A stretch of DNA of 64,000 bases from Syncephalastrum monosporum B8922 (taxonomy: Eukaryota; Mucoromycota; Mucoromycetes; Mucorales; Syncephalastraceae): assembly GCA_000697355.1 (NCBI GenBank), contig JNEN01001240.1:124001-188000 (forward strand), read 5' to 3'. The notes beneath the pieces are model-generated. The model was not told the origin of the DNA. It saw only the letters and a program-made list of their open reading frames with translations, and ran no database searches. Both the position numbers and the translations under genes were made by a program. Each line of letters begins with the position of its first letter. Positions within the stretch are counted from its first letter, which is position 1. Of the stretch, positions 23,144 through 34,564 are shown one piece after another.

Positions 23144-24210
23144 ATGGACAAAGTCGATGCGCTTGAATCACGAATTCTGAAAGCAACAAGCACCACAGAA
23201 GATCTTCCAGACTTCCCGGATGACAAGAGCGATTTACCGAGCGATTACGAGTATGATCCAGAGGAAGAAGTGGAAGAAGAAGAGATCGTCGAAGAGATTT
23301 CTGAAAACGAGCTGCTGCAATACCTCGACGAGCAAGAGAATCCACTGTACATTGCACAGCGTCTGTTCTATCACGAGATCAACACGACGGGTGCGCAAGC
23401 GAACAGTCCAAAGTGGGAACTCAACTGCTTGCCTTGCAAGGCCGTGGAGGATCTGTATGCCCACGGCTGGACAACCATTGACGGCTTAATTGACTTGAAA
23501 ACCGTCAAAGGCAAGTCAAGTACAAGAGGGAGTAATGTATCAAGTCACTAACCATGGGTTGATGGAACAGATGCGCGCCAGGAAGCCGCAGACATGCTGG
23601 ACAGCGGCAAATTCTGTCAAGCAAGCGACATTAAAAAGAATGACCCTGACGATCCCTACCGCGACGGCACTGCACGTGATGATACCATTACTTGGTACGT
23701 TCCACTACGTATTTATGACAGACATCAAGGGGATGATACAAGTCAGGCTCAAATGTTAATGAACATGATCGCAAACATAGGCTGGATCCGAAGAAGGGAG
23801 ACAATCCGCATAACTTGCAGGCCGTTTTGGATTTCTTTGCAGGCCCCTTGCATCACGATCTGGCGAGCATGATCCGCTTGAGAGGCAAAACCGAATACCA
23901 GCTGGCGTACTATCACCCAGAGAACGCACGTTACGAGAAACACAGAGACGCCTTCCCAACGGACGATCCGGAAGACACGCACCAGCGCCGTGTCACGGCC
24001 ATTCTGTATTTCAACCCGGGATGGGTGCACGGCGACGGAGGCGAGCTAAAGATCTTTGGCCGCAATGGCAGTAATGGGGTCACAGACGCCGCGGACCGCA
24101 CTGTACCACCCATGATGGGCCGCTTAGTGATTTTCCTCAGTGGCGTCGTCAATCATGCTGTGCTTCCCACTAAAAATGGACGCTTTGCACTCACGGCTTG
24201 GATGCGATAG
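23144..24210 (+). CDS. EGLN/PHD-type prolyl hydroxylase (2OG-Fe(II) oxygenase)
   Basis: Three exons (23144..23510, 23571..23694, 23781..24210) give 306 aa. The first intron has a GC donor (G|GCAAGT) and an AG acceptor; only this choice keeps the frame. An acidic N-terminus of ~70 residues precedes the double-stranded beta-helix fold. The iron ligands are visible as RYEKHRDAF (His218, Asp220) and VVNHAVLP (His289), and the 2-oxoglutarate-binding Arg298 sits in RFALTAWMR. The layout and the ILYFNPGWVHGDGGELKIF block match the EGLN branch that hydroxylates prolines on HIF-alpha in animals. In fungi the target is unknown. An oxygen-dependent protein prolyl hydroxylase activity is a strong family inference. 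Confidence 0.9.
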
Positions 24211-24461
24211 GAGGATGCATTCTATATAGTATATTTATGTATGTACCATAATTAAGGTGTTCTACTTCAGCCATGGCAATGGAATACTCCATGCAATTCT
24301 CAACAGGATTGAACGTATTAGCGTGGCTGGTCATCTCGTGTTCATTGGTGTGACAATGGCATTCCAAATATGACCATCATCAACGTTGAATGCACTATAT
24401 TGTTCTTCTCGTCCTCTTCTCGTCCTTTTTTCTTCTCATTCGCTCCATTCAACCTTTTTCT

Positions 24462-27235
24462 ATGCGAGATTACTTCAAGAACATTGAGATCGATCCTGAC
24501 GATGGCTACATTGACTTTATTGGCCCAGCCAAACCAACGAGCCCCCACCGGCAGCTCAAGGGCCGTGTCAAGCTGAGCCTTGAACGCCCTGTCAAGGTAC
24601 GCAGCATCACCGTCAAGTTCAAGGGCACCAGTCGAGTGTGCCTTCACGCGGCTGGTGATCTTGTCATCGACATACAGACCATGCTGCTGCCTAAAATCAA
24701 GTCGTCCTTGTTTGACAACAAAAGCATCACCCTCGGGGCTGGGGATCATGTCTTACCATGGGAATTACAGGTCCCGAACGTGTATCCACGCACGCTTCTT
24801 ATCAAACGAGCCTCGATCAGCTACAAGGTCGAGCTCACCATCACTATTGGCTTGGGTCTGCAAAAGAAGACGGTAACGACCGAGCATCCCATTGTTTTAC
24901 AACGCCACTTGCTGCCGTGCAAAGAGCTCTCACCCTTGGTGGGTACACGCGTGTACCGCTACACAGTCCCCGGAAAATTCCACTATGAAGTTGATTGCCC
25001 GCGCATCATTTCCCTGGACCAGGGCAACATTCCCTTCAGCGTAAAGTACCTGTGCATCTCAGACCAGAAGCCGGTGAAATGCATTCGCACGCAGATTTTG
25101 CAGGTCGAGCTCTACAGGTGTGTTCCGGGCCATCCGTGCATTGTAGGAATTTCTCACCGATATCCATGCTTAGGTGCGAGAACATTTCCAAATCAGAAGC
25201 TGATCTCGTGCATCTATCAAAAGGCACAACTAGCACGACCACCGATGTATTTGGCCGCCGCCGTCCCGCCGACACCAGCAAAAAGGACCTGCGCGGGTGG
25301 GCCAAATTTGTCAAGCGCAAAGGGGTGCGGCTTTTGCATCAAGTGGCTGATCTTGAAGAATCCCCGTGGAAAAGGCCGATATTAATGCGCCACGATATTG
25401 GAGAGCAATTAACGTTTGGCGTTGAGTCACCTCTGGTGTCGATATACCACCAGCTCGAAATAACCTTCCAATTTGGTCAAAAATTCGAGAATATCCGGGC
25501 CAAAGTCCCTATTCTCATCACCACCCTGCCCGACGCTATGCCTTCCAAGGCGCCCTGTGAGTTTCCAGACGATGACCTTTCGCCTACCAGCCCCGCCTTC
25601 CATGAGAGTCTGCTGCCCATTCAAAAATACCACCTCGAGACTGTGCCCCATTCGCTTCCGACCAGCGTCACCGTCGACTCGGCCAAACCAGACAAGACAC
25701 CAGGAAGTAGCAAGCTGACTCAGGTCAATAACCATGACGAGATAGACACACCGTCTGGCTCCGCCCATAGCACGCCCACGCGCGAACAGACCGTCATCCA
25801 ATCCTTAAGACAGCAGAGTCCGAGGACAACACGCGTGAATCGCAACAACACCACTGTGCCACGGCACTCTCGTACCACTCATCACCTTCCCGTCATCACA
25901 TCTAGCATCAACCTCTCTCAACCAGCTGAACGTGCCGAGAACTCGGCGTCTCTGTCTGAATTGCACGACCGTCCCATGTCTCTGCGCAAGTCTGTGTCTG
26001 CACTGGATCTCAGTGTCCCGTCCACGCCTGCAGGCTTACCGGAACGGCCTGCCAAGTCACCGAGAAGGAGGCTGCATCCGCTTAACATTGACCTGGCCAA
26101 TGCGGTGCGATACAGCCGTGCTCCGCTCTCGGATGATACTCTGAATTACACAGTCTATTCCTCGCGTCATAATAGCGTTGCCAGCTCCGAGGCACTTCCC
26201 ATGATTGATCGCAGCTTAATTCGCAGCAAGTTGATGCTGGCCGCCCAGCAGCAGCGCAGCCAGCTGTTTTTGCAACGACGGCAGCAACAGCAGCAACAAG
26301 AACAAGACCGTGATACTATGGCGAGCTCTGATGTATTGGCTGAACCACCTGCCTGGCGCCAGCCTGCCCTTTCTTCACGTGTCCCTTCCATCGTGCGCGA
26401 AGCAAGTACGCAACGCGTAGATCCATGGCTCAGGCGGCTTTACGAGGATCAAGAAACACAGGACGAAGAAGACGATGATGATTCGTCCAACGACAGCTTT
26501 TACTCATACGACGACGAGGATGGCGACGACGAAATGTCATTTTATTCAGAGGCGTCCGGCACGAGCAGTCGCGAAGCGCCCAGTCTCACTTCGGCCACCT
26601 CAGGCGGTTCGTCCAATCTGTCGTTACGCTCGCGGCCGGCATCACCCGTGTATAGTCCAGCCCCGGGTCTGCCAGCCACGACAAGCTTGCTGCCACAACA
26701 TGCGGCGTCGGGTAGCGCATCCTTGGTGGAGGAAACCTTTGCGGTGTCGCCGATTAGCCTTTCAACCAATAATTCGGTTCAAAATACAGTGGCCTCCTCT
26801 AGCGTACTTTCGCCCCGCACGATGTATGCCCTCCACCGACAGCGCATTGCCACCGAGCGACTGCCCCCGCCACCTCCGCTGCCCCCACCGTCCTTGCCGC
26901 CCCCGCGCGTCCCCGGTGAGGAAGCGTCTTCAGGCCCTGCCATCGAGTTCTACAAGCATGCAGAACTGCCACCTGTACCCGTTTCGGACGACGCGCCCTC
27001 CCAACCTTATTTCGAAGACAGCGAAGAGGAACTGACCGGATCCTCGCCAGCGGTTGGTCCAACGTGCATTTGCCAGCCCCGTAGTGTCCCCGCTGGGTCT
27101 ACTAGCACCGGTACTATCCCAATCCATGCTAATGACATATCTACTCGTCCATCCCCATCAACATCCATCCAGCCGCCCCAGCTACCACGATTGTCTCTGG
27201 GATCGTGCTTCGCCGACTCTCTAGGTCTTGATTGA
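24462..27235 (+). CDS. Arrestin-domain protein (ART-like trafficking adaptor)
   Basis: Two exons, 24462..25117 and 25174..27235, encode 905 aa. The ATG at 24462 (MRDYFKNIEIDPDDGYIDF) was chosen although the frame is open 24 codons upstream, because that upstream part reads as a hydrophobic pyrimidine-rich leader. An arrestin N domain covers about residues 10-165 (LKGRVKLSLERPVKVRSITVKF) and an arrestin C domain about 175-375. The remaining 530 residues are low-complexity: Ser/Thr/Pro-rich, a polyQ tract, acidic runs, and a polyproline stretch near residue 805. Fungal arrestin-related proteins recruit Rsp5-class ubiquitin ligases to plasma-membrane transporters. No clear PPxY motif was noticed, so the mode of ligase binding is open. 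Confidence 0.88.
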
Positions 27236-27789
27236 ATATAGCTCGCTTCATATGTATATTTTTTAGGTTTTTCTTGTTTATTTCTGTCCCCTCCGCTCAA
27301 ATTTCCTTCCTCTGCCGATACCCACTTCACTCTTTCTATCACTTGCGGTAGCCTCGTTGCAATAAATATGATTATTTCATAAAAAAACGGTCAATTTCCA
27401 TTTGTGTAGTCAGCAACAACCCCTTGTCCTAGGATTTCTTTGTCTTCGTTGAGATTTCAATTGGATGATAAGAAAGGAGTAGTATGACATGCATTGATGC
27501 AAGGGCGCGGGCCCAGCCGACGCAAAGCTTATTGATTGGATAGCTTCTTCGCGCCCAATCAAAAAAATAAAAAAAAGATGGTAGGCTCGGGGATGGTGCG
27601 ATCAGATTTCGCATTGATTGGGGGAGGGACAAGGATGTCGATCTCATCTGCTCTTTTTTTTTTTTTTTTTATGGCGTGCGAAAAGAACGCGGGACAGTAG
27701 TCAGAAAAAAAAAATTTATAAAAAGGACCAAAAGCTTTGACAGTTTGTCTTTCCTTCCCTTTTTTTATCCAACTTTCTTCATCTTTACA
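27236..27789. promoter_or_regulatory. MET6 upstream region
   Basis: A 554-base spacer with a T-run at about 27654-27670 and a TATA-like TTTATAAAAAG at about 27715-27725, 65-75 bases before the MET6 ATG. The pyrimidine-rich leader right before ATG is typical of highly expressed fungal genes. Confidence 0.5.
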
Positions 27790-30241
27790 ATGGTTGTCGC
27801 TACTAACCTCGGTTTCCCCTACGTCGGTGCTAAGCGTGAGCTCAAGAAGCTTGTCGAGTCCTACTGGTCTGGCAAGACCACTGAGGCCGACCTCAAGCAG
27901 GGTGTCCTCGGCATCCAGACCGCTCACTGGAAGTTGCAGCAGGAGCAAGGCCTGCAGCACATTCCCTCCGGCGAGTACACTCTCTACGACCGTGTTCTCG
28001 ACACTGCCCAGCAGTTCGGTGCCATCCCCGCCCGCTACCAGCACATCAAGGATCCCCTTCAGCAGTACTTTGCTATGGGCCGTGGTCTGCAGAAGCCCGC
28101 CACCGAGACCTCCGAGAAGGTCGACGTGCCCGCCATGGAGATGAAGAAGTGGTTCGACACCAACTACCATTTCATCGTCCCCGAGTTCGAGGCCGACCAG
28201 CAGTTCTCGCTCCAGAACCCCCGCGCTGTTGAGCAGTTCAAGGCTGCCAAGGCCGCCGGTGTCCACACCCGCCCCGTGCTTGTCGGTCCCGTCTCGTTCC
28301 TCTTCCTCGGCAAGCCCGCCAAGGGTGCTGAGCCCTTCGACACCCTGTCGCTCCTCCCCAAGGTTCTGCCCCTCTACATTGAGCTGATCAAGGAGCTCGT
28401 TGCCGCTGGTGCCGACTGGGTTCAGATCGATGAGCCCATCCTGATCTTCGATCTTGATGCCAACGTCAAGCTCGCTCTCGAGAAGGCCTACAAGACCCTT
28501 AAGGCCGCCGCCACTGGCGCCAAGCTCCTCGTTGCCGCCTACTTTGGTCGCGTCGAGAACAACATCTACGCCCTCAAGGACCACGTTGATGCCCTTCACC
28601 TTGACCTCGTCCGTGCCCCCGAGGAGCTCGACACCGTCCTGCCCTTGATCGGTGAGAACCAGGTCCTCTCGCTTGGTCTCGTCGATGGCCGTAACATCTG
28701 GATCAACAACCTTGCCAACTCCATCGCTCTTGCCCAGAAGGCCGTCGCCGCCCTCGGCTCTGACCGTGTCTTCATCGCCCCCTCGTGCTCGCTTGCCCAC
28801 TCGCCCTACTCGACCTCGTTCGAGAAGAAGATCCAGGCTGCCAACCCCGAGCTCTTCTCGTGGCTCTCGTTCTCTGTTGAGAAGGTCTCTGAGATCGCCA
28901 CCATTGCCAAGGCCATCAACCAGGGCCCTGAGTCTGTGAAGGAGGCTCTCTCTGCCAACGCTGCCGCTGTCGAGACCCGTCGCACCTCGCCCCAGACCGT
29001 CAACCCTGAGGTCCGTGACCGTGTTGCCAAGATCCCCGCCGAGGCCTGGAAGCGTGCCTCGCCCTTCCCTGCCCGCCGTGACGCCCAGGTCAAGAAGCTC
29101 AAGCTTCCTCTCTTCCCCACCACCACCATTGGTTCGTTCCCCCAGACCAAGGAGATCCGTGTCGCCCGCCAGAAGCACAACAAGGGTGAGCTCTCCGATG
29201 CCGACTACGATACTTTCATCAAGGCCGAGATGAAGAAGGTTGTTGAGTTCCAGGAGAAGGTTGGCCTTGACGTCCTCGTCCACGGTGAGCCCGAGCGTAA
29301 CGACATGGTTGAGCACTTTGGTCACCTCCTCCACGGTTACGACTTCACTGAGAACGGTTGGGTCGTCTCGTACGGTTCCCGTTGCGTCAAGCCCCCGGTC
29401 ATCTTTGGTGATGTCTCCCGCCGTGGTCCCATGACCATCGACGAGATCAAGTACGCCCAGTCGCTGACCTCGAAGCCCATGAAGGGTATGTTGACTGGTC
29501 CCGTCACCATGATGAAGTGGTCGTTCGTCCGTGACGATATCCCGGCCAAGGATCTCTGCGCCCAGGTCGGTCTTGCTCTCCGCGACGAGGTTGTCGACCT
29601 CGAGGCTGCTGGTATTCCCTGCATCCAGGTTGATGAGCCTGCCATTCGTGAGGGTCTGCCCATCCGCCGCGCTGACTGGGATGCTTACCTCGAGTGGTCC
29701 GTCGCCTGCTTCCGTCTCTCCACCTCGGGTATCCGTGACGACACCCAGATCCACACCCACATGTGCTACTCTGACTTCAACGATATCTTCGATGCTATTG
29801 CTGCTCTTGATGGTATGTTCTCTATTCTCTTTCATTTCTTTCATTTCTTTCATGGCTTACTTATGTATTGTTTCTTTCTTACAGCTGATGTCATCACCAT
29901 CGAGAACTCCAAGTCTGACGAGAAGCTCCTCAAGATCTTCGAGTCGAAGCAGTACACCAACGAGATTGGCCCTGGTCTGTATGATATCCACTCTCCCCGT
30001 GTCCCCTCTGTTGAGGAGATGAAGCAGCGCTTCTCCGACATGCTCAAGTACATCCCCGAGCACCTCCTGTGGGCCAACCCTGACTGTGGTCTCAAGTCCC
30101 GTGCCTGGTAAGTTGTAACTTTTTAAAGGTCTATTGTTTCGGTGTCTAATTCTTGTCTTATTCAGGCCCGAGACTGAGGCTGCCCTTGTCAACCTCGTGG
30201 AAGTCGCCAAGTACTTCCGTGCGCAGAAGGCCCAGGCCTAA
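27790..30241 (+). CDS. MET6: Cobalamin-independent methionine synthase
   Basis: Three exons (27790..29812, 29885..30107, 30166..30241) encode 773 aa, close to the usual length of the family. It transfers the methyl group of 5-methyltetrahydropteroyl-glutamate to homocysteine, the last step of methionine synthesis, in the cytosol. The N-terminal barrel opens NLGFPYVGAKRELKK, and the C-terminal catalytic barrel opens FPTTTIGSFPQTKEIR. The zinc ligands are visible as HTHMCYSDF (His657, Cys659), Glu681 in ITIENSKSDE and Cys742 in NPDCGLKSR. Third positions are overwhelmingly C or T/C-biased, indicating very high expression. The bias also creates a 764-codon open frame on the opposite strand, which is not a gene. 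Confidence 0.98.
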
Positions 30242-30612
30242 GCGCATCTCCCTCTCAAGCAACATTTAAACCCACCTTTTCAACAGAAGTGAGGGGTTAA
30301 AGGTAAGCTAAGAGTTCAACAGCTCCATGCATATAGAAGAAAGAAAAAACGGTCTACGCGGCATCTTTTAATCTTCACCGGGGCGATCATCTGGGACGAA
30401 CGACGCATACTTTTAACAAGGCCGAGTGCTAACCCCCCAACACCTCGCGTTTCATCCATCCATACTTTTATGATTTAGCGCAGATTTCAACAACTTGCAC
30501 ATGAAGACAATAAAAAGATTCCGTGCTGCATCCTAGAAAAAAGGTTAAAACAAGCAAATATTTCTGTCCGCCATTTTTTTTTCTTTTTTCTTTTTGTGTG
30601 ATGTACATTTTA
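30242..30612. terminator. Convergent 3' flanks of MET6 and the Vps3-like gene
   Basis: This 371-base spacer between two convergent stops must hold both polyadenylation regions. It contains T-rich tracts such as the one at about 30577-30595. No gene is present. Confidence 0.4.
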
Positions 30613-33600
30613 TTAAGGTTCTTCCGCACATTTGATATGGGAGAGATTGCCATCGGGTAAGCGAACGACGATACTCTCTGCTAGAGGACGATGGCACTTG
30701 TGGCATGAGGAGTAAATATCGACCGTCGTGGGACCTATTTCTTTGTACAGGTCCACCAACTCACTGCCCACCATGAGATTCTCGCCGCGGCTGATGCCTA
30801 GCACCACTTGTCCATTTCGATATGCATGCAGCGAACGTCGCAGCGACCGGATCAGGAAGTGCTGCAATGTTGCGATCGGCCAGTCGTCGGGCAACCACTG
30901 CAAAACCTCGAGGATATCCAAGTAGTAACCTTGTGTCGCAAGTAGATGCATCGTGCGAGATAGCATGAGTTCGCTACACAATGTCAGTGGTGCATCAATT
31001 TTAACATGTTTTCCACCGTGTTTGCCTTTTAAATTCTTACTTGTTCTCGAGATCGAGGTAGGTGCGGAGGAGCATTGCAAAGAGCTCGCGCCGTTCCTGG
31101 ATCTGCTCGGATGTGGGCTGTCTGGTCTCTGTGGGCATTTCAGGGAGCGGCTTGTCTTTGCTCTTTTTCAGGGACGAAGTGCGCGCGGGTGGCATGCTTG
31201 GCGCGCTCGTGGTGGGCATCTCTGGCAACGTGCCTGCGCTCTCGCCATTCGTCACGCAGTACGTCTCGGCACCCACAAAGTCACAGAGATTATGGATCAG
31301 GATAGTCAGCGCTTTAGGGTGCTCTTTCATCTATATTATTTCAATCAGATGCCTTCTTCCTTCAAACCCCCCCCCCAGTGCAAGCGATGTACTTACCCTA
31401 CCATACACAATGACTCTCTCAATGTTGAACAAAGTATCGTCGTGTTGTATCCGTTCCATGAGCGTCTGCGCGTCGTAGAGAGGTGAGCGCTGCAACAGGC
31501 GAATCAGCAAAAGGCGTCGCCGGATGATCTCAGACTGTTGCCGTCGATCGGCTAGAAACTCGACAAAGGTCCGGTTCTTTTCGCTCTGCTTGTACTCATT
31601 GACTAGGGAGATAAAATAAATAACTCCATATCTTTTCCATTGCCATTTGCCTTACCGAGGCGTCCACTTTCCTCAGCATCGTCCCGTGCGACTTGTTCCA
31701 CGTCGTCCAAATACAGGATGGCAAGTCGGGTATGATGCTCTGCCGTTTGGCTCTGCCGCGTCCAGACCACATACTCAAGATACGTCCTCAAGACACTCGG
31801 ACTGGCTTCCTTGTCGAGGCGCCTCAAGATTGCATCCATGTCCATCTCAGACGCGCGCGGGGATCGAATAAACACTTCGATGCTGTCTTCTGCTTTCTGT
31901 CCCAGAAGCCACCAGGCATAGTGCATCGTTGCTTCGAGGCTTAACTCTTCGTTTGGGATATCTTGGAGGAGCAAACGTTTGATCTGTCCGAGGCCATCTG
32001 TCATTCGGGGGTCGGCGTTTTCGCCGGTATAGATCCTAACACATATGAGACCCTATTCATCCTCTTTCCTTCTTTTCAAGTGCTTACTTTGTCCAGAGTT
32101 CAAGCACTTTGTCATACATGTGCTTGGTATGATACAAAACAGATGCGGCATAGTAGCGCTGCGTTAAAGAAAAAAAATTAACAGGATTAGCATTTACAAA
32201 TGTGGTTTTGTTCGTGACGTACCTTGGAGGCTTGCAGCGCGTCGATGGCGTCTTGTAAGCTGCAGTCATTAGGCCGTTGCAAAAGTTCGAGGATGGCGGT
32301 GTCGTTGTCATTAAGAATATATATATGTAACAGTGCTGAATCGATTGCTTTGGAGATCGCATGGTTCTGACCGATCAAATGTCGGAACTTGCCACGCTCA
32401 ATGTGAAGGTACTTCTCTAGTGCTTCGTGTGCGTTGGCCATTAAGGTACGCCGTAACTCTGAGTCGGTGCCGTTGCTCTGCTGTCCCCCAGGACCATGCT
32501 GACCAACTAGTAAACAGAGTGTAAGTCTCAGCAGCAGGGTTCATCAAAGACGTACCTATATCGTTAATGGCACCGAGGTTGTCAACGAGTCCACGTACGC
32601 CGTCGAACAGGTATACCACGGGGTCAGACAGCCAGGCCTGTTGACCAAACATGGCAATCACGACGCGTGGGTCCAGATTACCCTTGGACAGCAGAGTCAG
32701 GGCGTCTTCAAACACTGTCTCTTGGAGGAGAAGGAAACCGGCCTTTTGATAGATATAGTCGAGCTCGGCCTGCATACGTGCCACATGTGCGTTCGTGTCC
32801 GCCGACATGGTGTTGCGTGCTTGATCTGCCGTTTCGAGCGCGACTTCGATTTCGTGGTTATCAAGCAGTCCATCCACCTGCACGACGAGCGGTGTCACGA
32901 GCTGGGCCAGCACAGCGTCGCGACCGTACACTAGCACGCGCGCGGGCATGGTGGCGTACCGCGCCACTTGCCGCCGGTAGTTGGCTTCCTCTTCTTCGTT
33001 CACATCCTGCTCCGCTGCTTTCCATGGCCTTCGCCTTAACCGCCGCGCGAGTCCTTCCATCCAAACCTTGATGCCCTGTCCAAAGGCCATGCCGCGTGCC
33101 TGAACAGAGGAGTTGAGCTGGATGATTTGTAGGAGCTGTTGGTCCAGAACATTGTGGATTTCGATGGTCTGGTTGCGCAGCAGAGCAGCAATGTAGGGAT
33201 ACTCGACGCAGATGGCTTTCGGGTAGCTCGACCACTGCATGGTACCGTGGACCGGTTCACCATATGCGTTCACGATGATACCTATGGTAGTTTGTGTTGT
33301 CGGATATGGTGGTTAAGGATGATACCATCACACGTGCGTCACGTTCATGCAATTTTTTTTCACAATGTGAATTCAAAAAAAAAAGGATATGATTCTGAGC
33401 GGAATTGCTGACGGTGCCGCTGACCATGAGAAACTCGCCTTCCTTGACGACGGCCAAGACAGGGCGAGCGACACGGTGAGATGCACCGGTCATGCTGACA
33501 AGTGATCCAGCCGTGGTGGTGGGGGAGGTTACAATGTGAGGCGTAGGGACGAGCAGGGTGGACGTGAAGGCCGTAAGGTCAATAAGCTTGTGGTTTTCGT

Positions 33601-34564
33601 GATCTGCCAGGCACACATGATGGCCCATCTGAATCATGGTGATGACGCCCTCGTGAAGAGGCACTTCCTTCCAGAGCTGGACGAGCTCACCAATCTTGTA
33701 GAACTGAATGACGCGGCGCTTGCCGACGCAGATCTCGACCGTGCCATCCTCACCTATCCGTCCTTCCTGAGCTACGTTGTGGGTGAAGGCGCTCACGCCC
33801 TTGATATGCGGAATAAGCGACACGGGTATCGGGTCAAAGAAGGGCAGAGAGTAGAAGCTCATGGTGGCATCTACACATGCACGATGGATCAGTAGGGCGG
33901 TCCGGGCCAGAATTCGAAGGATATACATACCGCAGAGAGCGATGGCCTTGGAGACTTGGGGTATGACCAGAATGCGTTCGACTGATTTCCGACCAAAGCC
34001 AAGGTTGATCTTGCTTTCTAACCGAGATGCATAGGGTATCTCACCATCCGCTGCCTAGCCCAACTGAATAAGTGTGTCTTCCGTGGATAGGATATGTTTG
34101 TTGCCTACTTTGGCCTGTTCTTCGAGCGTGAAATGGAGAATATGTCCGTCGGAGGTGCCCAGGTAGAGGTTGTTATCTACAATCCATGAATACGTGACAG
34201 GTCAGCTGAGGCAATAGACACCATGACTGTTTCTGCTGTTGTTGGTACCCCAGGCTGCGACGGCATCGATGGTAAAGGAGGAATGCGGCGGCGGAGAGGA
34301 AGAAGACGACGAGTTGGGCGGCGAGGAGGAGTGGACGGAAGCAGATTGGGAGAGGAGTGAATTGAAGCGGGATGGACTGCCCACCAGCGGCTGTTTATCG
34401 GGATTAGTCGCATTAGGGGACTGTTGCCTACGGGTGAAGAAGGACGACGACGACGAGCGAGGCGACGAAGGCGAAGCTGGGGAGGATGAGGCGTAGTCGT
34501 CAGTGGCTGCAAGGAGAGAACTGACTGAGGGCAGAAGGGGCTGTAAAGTATATGGTGTATACAT
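30613..34564 (-). CDS. CNH/clathrin-repeat tethering protein (Vps3/TGFBRAP1-like)
   Basis: Eleven exons, complement(30613..30973, 31041..31330, 31397..31602, 31656..32035, 32088..32158, 32223..32506, 32556..33293, 33391..33870, 33931..34054, 34109..34176, 34222..34564), give 1114 aa with every phase matching. A Ser-rich N-terminus is followed by a CNH domain at about 100-400, including INLGFGRKSVERILVIPQ and IALCDATMSFYSLP. A helical clathrin/VPS-repeat part follows. The C-terminal Vps39-like zinc motif is YSSCHKCHRPL, then LPDGNLSHIKC. This family (yeast Vps3, human TGFBRAP1, relatives of Vam6) forms the CORVET complex that tethers Rab5 endosomes. Intron 4 is AT-AC (see separate entry). A tempting in-frame TAG near 34058 is removed by a 54-base intron. 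Vps39 itself is a less likely alternative. Confidence 0.85.
33294..33390 (-). other. U12-type AT-AC intron in the Vps3-like gene
   Basis: Read on the minus strand, the intron begins ATATCCTTTT, an exact match to the minor-spliceosome donor, and contains TCCTTAAC, an exact match to the U12 branch-site consensus, 18 bases before a terminal AC. Removing these 97 bases joins the CNH coding sequence in phase and restores TIGIIVNAYGEPVHG. The only GT-AG alternative uses a weak GTGAAA donor and replaces the conserved Gly before IIVN. Confidence 0.8.

Noticed and set aside
27559..29853. 764-codon open frame on the strand opposite MET6
   Set aside because: It is the antisense shadow of a highly codon-biased gene: MET6 has full conserved motifs and splice sites, while the antisense text is repetitive (Leu/Gly/Val/Asp) and has no family match.
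34054..34120. In-frame TAG in the Vps3-like gene (possible pseudogene)
   Set aside because: A 54-base intron (34055-34108, minus strand, GTAGGC to GGGCTAG) removes it, and the joined frame reads into the conserved PYASRLESKINLGFGRKSVE block.
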